Origin: Onchocerca lupi
Lineage: Eukaryota; Nematoda; Chromadorea; Rhabditida; Onchocercidae
Assembly (NCBI GenBank): GCA_028564675.1
Contig: JAOVVO010000269.1
Location: forward strand, 1-64,000
DNA length: 64,000 nucleotides
Direction: 5' to 3'
The stretch's first letter is position 1. Each line of letters begins with the position of its first letter. A program made the position numbers and the translations under genes. Below the pieces are notes generated by a model. That model saw nothing but the letters and a program-made list of their open reading frames with translations, did not search any database and had not been told where the DNA came from. This document shows, in pieces, positions 39,358 through 50,900 of this stretch.

Positions 39358-39461
39358 ACCGACCGACCGACCGACCAAGGTGAACCAATCTATTGAAAAC
39401 AACTCAAAGCCAATGGAACCCACCGACCAACTTTAATGACAACATCATCATCATCATCATC
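39358..39461. repeat. Simple repeats: (GACC)n and (ATC)n
   Basis: A pure GACC tetranucleotide run at 39358-39376 and an ATC trinucleotide run at about 39443-39461 lie 70 bases apart. A poly-T run follows at about 39836-39856. No gene is associated with them. Confidence 0.9.
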
Positions 39462-41918
39462 AAACCAATATCACCGTCATCACGATAATATCACTGTACC
39501 AGCGGAATTTCCGGTTTCTTCTCACCGAAGAAATAAAAAAGCATTTTCGTTGAAAGTACTTCTTACAATATTGAACAGCTATATTAACTGATTCTTATTT
39601 GCTGACTTATTGACTAGAATTCTAATTTATTTATTAATTAACCAAATTGACCGATTAGTTTGCTGAATTTGACTATTCAGCGAAGTCTATTGTTTGACTA
39701 TGTTAAAAATGACAACTGTTGGATTAGTTTCCCTTCATTAACAAATGCTAAGAAATGCGAAAAGAAAGTAGTTACTGTTGTTCCTCATCTATTTAGTGAG
39801 TCTCATTTGTTATTTCAGTTTTTTTCTTTTTCTTCTTTTTTTTTTTTTTTTTTTTTGGAAGGAAAAATCTTTCTGCTTCACAATAAGCTTAAGCTGATAA
39901 TTTTCTGAAGTTGCACTTAGCACTTGTGTTCTTTTCCGAAATATTTGTATTTTTAAGAATTCTATTATAGATTAAACTTAACTAATCAGAATGGACGAAT
40001 TTCTGGAAAGCAATCAATCGATTTCGGAAAATTTAAGATCTTATTTACCGGTTTTTTAATAGCCATAATGCAATGAATTCATAGAATTTCTAAACCTCAC
40101 AGTCGCCGGAAGAAGAAAGAGAATAATTTGAGAATCAAACTTGTTGAGCTCTTCTATTAATGTTTCAATAATTCATTTATCTGTGCTAAACAATTTATTT
40201 GCATATATTACTCATAATGCAAAATCATTGGTATATTCTGTCAACTTAACAACCAATTAAATAGCAATTAAAGAATTTCACGCATTTTGAAACTTTTCAT
40301 CACAATAATAATACCTATTTTTCGATAGTGCTATGCTGTTTTTCCAGAACAGCAAAAGAGATTTCAAAATAAAGTTTTTAAAAAACTTGTTTTTGAAAGT
40401 TTCTCTTCCTTTTTTTGGTTTTTTTTTCTTTTTTTGCTGTTAATAACAGAACTTCAACAAGATCTCTCTGTCATGGGAGAACGGAATTCATAAAAAAAAA
40501 AAAAAAATGTAAACATAAGTAAAATAGCTTGACAGGGAAATTCTTTGATTTCCTTTTTTGATGAGCTAAACTTGCTTTTTCAACTCTTCGAAATTAAAGT
40601 TTGCTTCATTGAATTCATATTCTGAAATTAAATTTATTATTTCATATGCAAGTTTTTTGGACCATCGTGCCATTATGAGCATAGATCAGAAGAACATTTC
40701 TATTCTCACATCGTCACAACGTTTCATTAAAGTTCCGGTCGAGAAAGTGTAATGAGATCTTTCTTTTTAATCGTAAAGAAATTAAAATTGATTTTTTTTT
40801 CTTACTTTCTATCTTCAAACGATTCTTCCAGATTTCTTTATCACCATTTCCAGTTTTTTATACAATACTTTTTTGTATATCTTTTTGCAGGTTTCATACT
40901 GCATGGAATTTTATTATTTCCAGATTCCCAAACTTGAAAAAAACTTAAATTCGATTTAAGAAAATCAGAATTCTCTGCAATAACGTAGATTTTTTTTCAG
41001 AAAGTTAATGCACTGATATTTCAGGTTGAATGTTGCAAGCGAAAATATCTAATGCAAATTAATCATAATCCGCAGATTAGTCGTCAAGAAATATGTTTCG
41101 TGGAATAGGATTAATTCATTCTTTCTTTTTTATGATTTTCATAATATTTATGCAAAAATTTGTAGGAGCTTACTTCATGGCTTTAATTCACTTATTTATT
41201 CGCTTTTAGCATATTATATCACATTGATGTCTGTTCATTTTCCTTGATTGAAACTTATTTAATTTCGTTCATACTTGTGAATCGATGCTGCTTCCCAGTG
41301 TGCTTGCAAATTATAATTGCTAATGTAAAATTTAAATCTTAACTATTGTTTTATTCATCTAACTGTTATGCAGTTTTTGAATAATGAAAAAATTGATGTT
41401 TTATAATTCATAAATGTATTTTCTTATATCAGTAATTGGTTTTATTTCGATTTTGATTGTGTAATAAGTCAAACTTTCGATTTCATTAAAGTTGTCAATT
41501 ATACAAGAATAATAAAGTCTAGGATACTAATTTCCATTTTGTATTTTATTATGGTACGATATATTTTCTGATACAATGGAAAGTTTTCTTTCTAGTTAGA
41601 ACATTCATTTTTTTTTTTTTATTTTTATTAAGAAGTGATAATTCTAATTATTTTGTTTTGCTGCGTTCTTGGTTTCAACGAAAGATTTTAATACAGTTAA
41701 CAAATACGGATTGAAAATTACAAAGGCACTTATGATTAATTAATAAATCATTTTTTGTTAATTTAAGTAACAATTCTATCTGCAGAAATCAATGCTGCGG
41801 AAATTCGCTTCAGTAAGAAATTCCAGAATTCGAATCCTCGCACATTTTTCGATTTCAATTTTTCGTCATTATTATTTGCTTATTTATTTATGAACTTATA
41901 GGTGATACTTGTTATGTG

Positions 41919-44900
41919 ATGAGCAAATGCGAATTAAATGGGCGAAGACATTCCGTGGTCAAAGCGTCAACATCCGCTCCTTCCTCTAAAACTTCGACAT
42001 TATTATCCTTATCTTCATCCTCGCTACCACCAACTTCATCGTCAGTGTTGCTTCCAGAATCCTCATCGACACTGTCATCAGCATCAGCATCAGCGGTTCT
42101 TGGAACTACCTGCGTAGTACCACCATCATCACCCACATTACGGATTACTGAAAATAATGGCACCCCTTGCACTGCGACCAATACAAATGCCAATGGTACT
42201 TCCACATACCATCACCATCGTGGAAGGATACTTTGTGACGGATATTTGAGGCTTATTGAAGTACTGCGTGTCAATATTGCTCAACTTCGAAATCTGCCAC
42301 CTGGAAATATTCATAATAATAATGGCAGTAATAGCAATCATATCAATAGCAATGATAACATTCGACCAATAACAGTGCTAACACGATTGGACACTGTCAA
42401 TATTTTTCAATCAACATCAACTGCTAATGGAAATATGTAAATTTTGGCAATTTTATGAAATAATTCGAAAGTAAATTTATTAGCTTCTAATGCAACCTTA
42501 ATAAGCTTTTAATAAACTGACTTTAAAGGATTTTACTTCGTAGTTTGATATATTTCAAGAAATTACTGATATGCACAATGTCGATCACATTGCATTCGAA
42601 ACAAAATTCTTTTATATTTAAGGCCGAAAAAATAATGATAGCTGATAAAAATACCATTGATCTAAAATAATAATTTCATTATGATGAGCAGGAATTTTAT
42701 TTGCACTCACTATACTTTGAAGCTTTTACTCATTTAAATTTTTTTCTTCATTTTTTGAATCTGCAATGAAGAATACACAATTTTAGTTTTTTCAAATATT
42801 TTTTTAAATTTGAATTTTGAAATTTTAAGTTCGATTAATTAAATTAATTACGCATTGGAATTTGCCTTGTATTGGCAAAATTGCTCCATGCTGGCAACAT
42901 TGCTCTATGGAAAAAAGCAGTAGTATTCTTTCTAAGTCTTAGTCTTTATTTCTTGTCGCATAATTTTATTATTCTCTTTCCAAAAAAAATTTTGTAATTG
43001 CATGTCAAGAGAGTTTTTATATTTATAAAGAAACGGACTTTTTGATACTTCATTACGTAAAATTTAAATGAAGTAGTTGTAGAGTTCTCTATTCAGATTT
43101 ATCCGAGAGTTCGTGAATCATTTCATTTGTTGTAGATGCTGTTTTGGCGACGATTTTGTTCACGAAATTTCGAATAGCTTCTCACAGCTGCATTTTTTGA
43201 TCACAGAAAATGTGGGCAATCGCTTACCGCGACAGATTGGTTTAGTAAGCATACGAAAACGCGATATTGTCAAACATTCCGGTGAGGATCGCTGGTATCG
43301 AATACAAGCCATCAATAGACAAAATGATATTTCCGGACAAATTTGCATAGATGTGCGTTACGAACCAACCAGAAAATGCCTAGCTATAAAGTAATCATTT
43401 TCAATTTTAATAAATAAATATTTTAGTAATCTGTAATTTATTAAACGATTTTTCAGCAATAGCACAATTTCATTTTTAGTACCAGCATAGACAGTTCTTT
43501 CGAAATCTTCAACTATTTCAGTTTTAGATAGAGAATTTCTTTTTGCATATGTTAGTGTCACTTATTATCAAAAAGTATTCTGAATGTTAGTGACAAGTTA
43601 GAAATGAGGACGCAGTTCGTCGTTGATTCGTAATCCTATTTGATATTTAATGTTTGCGGACAGCAAGAAGGCGGAGGGATTGCTCCTATCATTTTTCTAA
43701 GCACAATAATCATTGTTAAATACTATAAGGAATGAAATGATTGGATATCACTCATCACAATCATTATTACCTGGGATATCTTATATCTATTTTGAATATC
43801 TTACATCCATTTTGAAAATTATGTATATTACATTGGTTCAAAGATAATTAACCTTCAATTGAAGCCTTTATTATTATCATCTTCATTGTTACCAGTATGA
43901 TAATACTGTCAACTCTACTATTTCAAGATGAAACGTACCATTTGAATTTGAAACAAAATGTTAGAGTTTAAATTTTGTGAACTTCAATATTTTGATTCTG
44001 AAGTAGAATTTGAAAGCCAATAGAATCTAACAATAGATAATGGAGTCTAAGGGAAATGCAAATCGAAAAGATACAAACGGTGGAGTAGCTTCATTTTTCA
44101 TTGCGTCTGTCTGTGTAGTCACCTGATGTTTTGAGCGTGGATTCTAGGATTCCTCAAATGGAATGCTGAAATTAGAAACTGTTATCATAGATATTATTAG
44201 AGCATTGTATTTATCATCATATCTGAACAATAATAATTTCAAAGGATTAAGAAGTTTCATTCATATTTGAAAAGTTTTAGCTTTTCTCTTTTTCTGATTC
44301 TATGTTTATCATCTTGTTACATTTTAAAAGCCATAATCGATGAAGGAAATAGAATTGGTGGGGATTGGAGAATGTTGCTGTTTTCTGTGTGCTCAATAAG
44401 TAGTAATTTGATATTTGATTGCATAAAGGCTAGATTGGACCATTAGTTTAGCACAACTATAAATAAAGAATGAAAAGAAAGAATTTCGAAGGCAATGCCT
44501 GCGAGAAATTTGCTTTCGGCGAATTACCACGCTTCCGGTGATCGGACAATATGATAATTGATGAAAGTGTGGGCGAAGAAAAATTGCACATTCAACTGTA
44601 GAAGGGCGGAAAAGAAGAAATAAATTTTAGCATAAAGTGATCTTTTAAATAATTCATTTCCATTAAGACATGGTTTTTACGTAACTGTTTTCAATATAAT
44701 GCAAATCGTTTGCATGCTCATAGAATGTTTAAATCATTAATACCTAGAACACACATCTTTATTGAAGTTTAAAAATTTTCGCTTGTAATTTGGAAACCAG
44801 AACTATTTCTACATTCTACAGAATATTTATATCTAAAATGATAAAAATTTAGAATTTATTCTACCTTCTAGAAAGTCAACTTGAGTGCTAATGTGTCTAG

Positions 44901-47900
44901 CAAAGAAAATACCTGAAATAGATTCATTGCGTATGATCGTATCTTATCGATATTCAGGTCATCATACTGCCTTTTGGGAAACATTGATGGTATTTGAATT
45001 AGTCCTTGAAGATATCTGAATTTGAATCGAATAAAAAAATAAAATAAAGTTCAAGTTCAAATTTCAAATATTCTTAATGTAATGATGCAATCCGTTTGTG
45101 CATTATGTACAGGATGAGGCAAAAAGTAGTGCATATTTCGTTCTTCCTTCACGAATGTCGGAAAAGTAATTTTTGTAAAATAGACGATTCCTGTTTGAGA
45201 AGAGAATTTATTGTTTGACGGAACAGTGAACCTTCGTTATAAACAATTATCAGAGAATATCTAAGTAAATTTATTACTGGGTATTCTTCTCTTTATCGCT
45301 CGTAGAGAAAAGTATTGTTCTTTGATTGTCGATTTTCGTTTCCATGAAATTTTGTTGTCAATTTTAAAAAATTTGAGGTACCAAGCAGTCGTTCTTAGTA
45401 ATCTCAACCATTTGCTAAAATGATTTCTGTCAGTAAATCTTATCCCTTTGATAGGAATTTGAATGGTAACCTTTGCGATAATTTTTTCTCCTTCTTCGTT
45501 TTCATTTTCGAAATCTTTGAATTTGACATCCCGGCTCGTGGCATCATATAATTTGTCGGAAAGTAATTTCGTGAAATAGACGATTACTGCTTGAAAAGAG
45601 AATTTATTTAAACGGCAGAAAAAAGATTTTCCAACCAATTATCACCTCAAAAAAAAACGACCTAGATATTTATCTTCATCCACGTCGTCTTGGTTGTCGA
45701 TTCCGAACCCGGTCGGTTGTTTCCATCGACGAGTGAAAAATTGAAATTGAAAGCTAAATCTCACAACAAGAAGTGAGTATCACTGTTGATGGTTGACCCC
45801 TCAAAACTTATGATTCATAGATTCATAAGTCTTAGGAGCTCTATCATCAACAGAAACCAAAGCATCAGAAGACTTGTCGAATCACCAATATCCAGTTGTT
45901 TGACATGGACAACTAGTTGATGAAAATCCTTTCTTGCCGTTCAAAATTGTTACTTCAACTTGGTTTGTCATCTTACTGCATCATAAAACGCTCCGATTAA
46001 CAGATAAACAAAGTTGGAATAACTATTTTGAACGGCAGAAACTCCAGTTGTTCCTATAGTCGTGTTGACTTTTATTGAACTTGAACTGGCTCTATTCCAA
46101 AATCCCAATCTTTTAAATCCTTTCACGGCTTCTTCTCTCCTTCCTGACTTCCAATGTGTTGTCTTATGATTGTTCGATCTTACTTTGTTTATCTGTTAAT
46201 CGGAGCATTTTGGCGGGAAACATGTTTGTCATTTTAGTCCTTTGAAACTGTCTTTATGCTTCTTGACCTTTAACACTTCTTATCTATATAAATAAAAATG
46301 TAAATGCTGCCCTTACTTCTCAATGATCTTCGTCGATTCTTACCAATTTTGACACAATTTTGCATTCGGATAAGCCCGTGCTCTCATATAAGCACACTTT
46401 TTTCACGTGTCACGTGCGTGACAACTAAAGTGATTGAAGGGCAGAATTTATTGACTCCGCTTCTTTTTTTTCTCTCATTCTTCTTCCTCCCATCTCTCTC
46501 TCTCTATTGCTATGCTTATTACATTATGTGGATTTATCAAAGAAAAAAAGGAAAAAAATGATAAAAAGAAGTTTCAAATGCTTTCTGACATGGCATACAA
46601 ATATAAAAATTTTTGCATTTATACGAATCTGAAAGAAAAATTCTAAATACTTGTTAAAATTCGAATTCGAAATTCTTTTTCTTAAAGAAAAATTAGCTCA
46701 ATTTGTTTGAAAAAAGGCATCAATTCAATCTAAAGAAATTTTATTACATCAATTCTAAATATTTCTTAAGACCAATTTTTTGCTCAGTTAATCTTCTCTG
46801 ACTTAATTTTGATTTAACTTAATTTGATATAAATTTAATGCTAAAATAATAACTCATAAATTTCTTCATTTTTTATAGATTAAATATTCAAATCCATCAG
46901 AAGTATTGGTGACTTATAATTTAATATATTCGATATTAATTCTTTCTTTTTTAAATTTTATTCATATTATACCTTTATTTGTTTATTTTTATATATCTAT
47001 AACTTGTGCTTACAAATCGCGAACAAAGTTCTAAATCGATCGGGAATGCCACCACCGAATCGATCTGCTGCTGCTTTGCTTGATGTAGAATTGCGTCGCG
47101 AACAAAATTACAAAACGACTGATCTTTTGTTGTGTGCAATCAAATATTCCTAAATTAACGTTTGAGGAAAAAAGCTATTTACGATCAAATAATACAAACT
47201 GTCACTAAGGAGTTGGAGAAATCTTCTTAGAAGCGACAAGAGGAACTGGTAAAACGTTCTTAATTAGATTGATTCTGGTAGCAATTCGTTCCTAAAATGG
47301 CATGGTCTGAGTTCTTGCATCGTCCGGAATAGCTTCAGCATTGCTACCAGGTGGAAAATATTCCGTTTTGAAATTGACATTGAGCATGCAATTCATTGCA
47401 ACTCCCACATGTAACATTTCCGAAACATCTGGCATGGAAAAGTATTGCAAAATGCAAACTTATTTGATATGAATGTACAATAGCGCACAAAAAATCGGTC
47501 GAGGCTCTTGATCGATCATTACAAGATTTGCGTAGATATCAGACCATTTGGGAACGCATTAATATTGCTTGCAGGAGATTTCAGGCGAAGATTATCTGTA
47601 ATTCCTCGATCGACACCAGTAAACGAAATAAATGATTGCCTGAAATACTCTACTTTGTGGCAACACGTAAAGATGTTAAAATTAACTACAAATATGCGTG
47701 TTCAGCTGCGAAACGATCGATCAGCTAGAATATTGTCACATCAATTGCTGGAAATTGGAAACGGAAAGGTGCCCGTCGATCTAACCATAAGACGAATTTC
47801 ATTGCCTCATAACTTCTGCAATTTGATAATGTCAAAAAAAGAGTCGGTTAAAAAAATATTTCCCGATATTCAAATCAATTATAAGAATCACGATTGACTG

Positions 47901-50900
47901 GGTGAACGAGCTACTCTTGCGGCCAACAACAAGGATGTTCGACGAACTTAACAATATTATTCAGTCTAATATTCAAAGCGAGGCAGTCATATATAAGTCC
48001 GTTGAACTGTTGTAGAGGCAGATGAAGCGATTATGAACCCAACAGAATTTTTGAATTCACTCGATCTGCCAGGGGATGCCACCGCACGTACTGCAATTGA
48101 AAATCATGTTGCGAAATATTAACCAGCCAAGACTTTGCAACGGCACGTAGTTTGCTGTAAAAAAATTAATGAGCGATGTCGAATAGGCAACAATCTTAAC
48201 AGGATTTTTTAAAAGTGAAGATGTCTTTATTCCTCACATTCCTATGATTCCAACAGATATGCCATTTCAATTTGAGAGATTGCGATTCCCAAATCGATTG
48301 GCGTTTGCCTTCACCATCAACAAAGCACAGAGTCAATCTTTAGAATTGTGCAGTTTAGATTTAGAGACGGATTGCTTCTCACATTGACAATTATATGTCG
48401 CGTGTTCTAGAGTCATCAAACCAGACAATCTCTATATCTACGCAGACAATGAACAACAAAAAATATTGTATACCCACAAGTATTGTGAAATTGAACATGT
48501 AAAGCGGACGAAAACTGAAAGATGTCAAATAACGCCATGACAGTAATTGTAAAACAAGAAATACTAAAGATCAATAGTTTCAAAAGTGACGAAAAGCATG
48601 TTTACCACCAAAACGCTTCAAAACACAGATAAACGACAAAGATCGACGCAGCAAAAGCAACAGTTCGAAGTTCCAAGATGTTCCAGTTTGAGAATTCAAA
48701 GCGACACACTTGAATAGTATCGTTCTGTATTATCGACAAAGGAAAGAAGAACTCAGTAATTAATTTGTCTAGCCTGGATATTCTCCGATAATTTTTTGTT
48801 ACAAAGAAACACTCTTCATCAATCAATAAAACAGTTCTCAACATCATTCATCTTTGTCACACAAGACGCAAAAAACCTCTTCACACTTATTGCTGACTTA
48901 ACCTAATCACAACAGCAAGAATCAGTCTCCAATCCAATCAAACTACAAATCAAATTACAAAGTATCAGTTTTTTCCCAACATTAGAAACATGCGCTTTCT
49001 CTCTTCATCTTTTTTTTTTCTTCCAAATTAAACCAGACTGAGCTACAGCAACGCGTGTATAAAAACATGCGTATATTCAAATGCAAAGTTTTGTCAGAAT
49101 TTCAGAGCAATAGGTAAGGACTTTTCGATATCTAAGATTTTGAATTAATAAAGATAAGGTGCGTGTTTAAGAACTTTCGGAGGTTTAAGATTTTGAACAA
49201 AAGAACATTGACATTTTTATTTATATAGAATAGTTGGAGCCGGATACGTGAAGCGTGGCCGGCCCCTATAGACCAGTTGAATCGGTCACGCATAGCGTGG
49301 CCACGTCCAGTAGTTCACAGTAATTACATATTTCGGATTTTTCCGATAACGAAATGAAAAAATTGATTTTTAAGGCACTGAACGATAGAGCCGATCTGTT
49401 TAATTGATTCCTCTAATTAATCAGTTAATCAATTAATTGATTTTTTATTACTACCTTTTAATTTTCATGTTTTCCCATGAAATATGGTGCTAATCCTTTC
49501 TCTCCTTGAAATTCTTCTTATACCTTATTCATATCCATTTGAAAATAATCAATCGAAATCTCAGAAATCTGTTAAAAATTTTGTACCAGTTGTTTATGGC
49601 AAATTCATGAGATTGACATGAATGGATGATATTTTCCTTCCCGATACTCTTTTCTGTCAATTTTTGCATTGCACGACTATTTCGTTTTTTGCTTCAGTTC
49701 TTAATTTTTGATTCCATGAAAAAATTCCAAATATTCAATTTACGTTAGAAATTACTATTTAATGGTCAGATTCCTTATTCTACAAGACTAATAAATTTTT
49801 CATATATTTTATTTTTTCTGAATTTTTATTGTTGAATTATTTCAAAGCTTTTTCCTAATATTTTTTTGCAAATAACTAAGGTCCAATTCTAAACATTGTG
49901 AGGATTTTCTGAAATTCATAGATGATATCATGGATGAAATCTGCGTATATTCATTATTAACAACCGGTGCTAGTCACTGTAATCTATTTTAAACACTTGA
50001 GCGGCATCTGTCTTCCTGCTTAAAAATAAGCAGCACAACATGAGATTACGTTAATTTAAAAAAAGATTTTCAATAAAAAATAATACAAGAATATGCTTGC
50101 ATATATCGTTCTAATTTCTCATTTAATCTTATTTCTTGTGACTTTTTTAATCTTGTGTTTAATTTTACTTCTGTTCATCAAAATTCTTATTTCCATACAA
50201 TACTGTTTGTTTAAAGAAAAAACTTTTTCGAGGATAGAGAAACAACTTTTTCTAGAAGAATGTCACTTATAGAGGTGTATTACTTATGTGAAGTAATTTC
50301 ATGTTGTTAACATTGTCCAATTATGGTCACCAGTATTTGTTGTCCAGGAAATTAAAGAAATCTTTTGTTCTTCCGTATGATATTTATTCAACATCGCTGG
50401 AAAGAAAAGAGAGTATGGGATCAAGTTTTGAACGAAGAAGAGGTACAATTATCGGACTCACCAAAGGGGCCCTAAGAGCAGTAAGCAGGAAACTTTTGAA
50501 AAAAGGAGAAGATTGCATTATAATTTCCAAAATATATGTAGCCAGAAGATTTAGAATAACTTTTGATAATGTCAAATCATGGGTTCATCGAGTGATCTTA
50601 AGGAATAAATAAGAATACAAAAAATTCTTGTAATCCTCACTTTTGAACATTTTTATCACTAATAAAAACATCTGGGACATATTCAGTTTTAAGGCGAATA
50701 AATCCTATTCTTAGAGCATTTCGTGATCTAAATATTAGTGCTAACTAATTTTATAATAAGGCCAGATTTGATCAATTCCATGTCAAAAATTCTTTGTCTA
50801 AAAAATGCGTCAATCGTCGATCATCGCCTTTCTTCTTCTTTCTATTATTTCCCTTTCACCTTTCATTTTTGCCCTATTTACACTGGAATGAAAAGGAAAT

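Larger units (their letters stand above)
29450..41880. other. 12-kb gene-poor region
   Basis: No exon chain could be supported. Open frames (for example 34013-34240, 35711-36058, 36187-36447, 37262-37577 and 38376-38597) show no family motif. Several are driven by poly-T or trinucleotide repeats. Contents are hairpins at 29809-29850 and 37567-37617, a (GT)n at 34761-34786, GACC, ATC and GAT repeats near 37.4 and 39.4 kb, and a diverged direct repeat at 31925-32070 and 32284-32390. The 35.8-36.2 kb segment is less AT-rich than its surroundings. The right end should contain the upstream region of the RasGAP gene. Confidence 0.45.
46284..49228 (+). mobile_element. Degenerate Helitron-type element with inverted ends
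   Basis: The element is bounded by a 17-bp inverted repeat, CTATATAAATAAAAATG (46284-46300) and its exact complement (49212-49228). The left sequence is typical of Helitron termini. Between 47045 and 48500 the plus strand encodes, with stops and frameshifts, the PIF1-like helicase of Helitrons. Recognisable pieces are PPPNRSAAALLDVELRREQN, HKKSVEALDRSL, FGNALILLAGDFRRRLSVIP, LTTNMRV, IGNGKVPVD, MIPTDMPFQFERLRFPNRLA and FAFTINKAQSQSLELCSLDL. The longest intact frame is 47508-47897 (not ATG-started). No Rep (HUH) domain was found, so the copy is non-autonomous and dead. A GC-rich segment with short palindromes follows at 49235-49312 and may be the true 3' hairpin end. The element lies inside RasGAP intron 2, in the same orientation. 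Confidence 0.85.

Noticed and set aside
39991..40050. A short ATG exon-like frame (MDEFLESNQSISENLRSYLP) upstream of the RasGAP gene
   Set aside because: It ends in a GTTTTT donor-like site, but its phase does not fit the acceptor before the RasGAP ATG at 41919. It could be chance.
41825..41850. TTCGAATCC, resembling the T-arm of a tRNA
   Set aside because: The preceding 60 bases do not fold into acceptor, D and anticodon arms.
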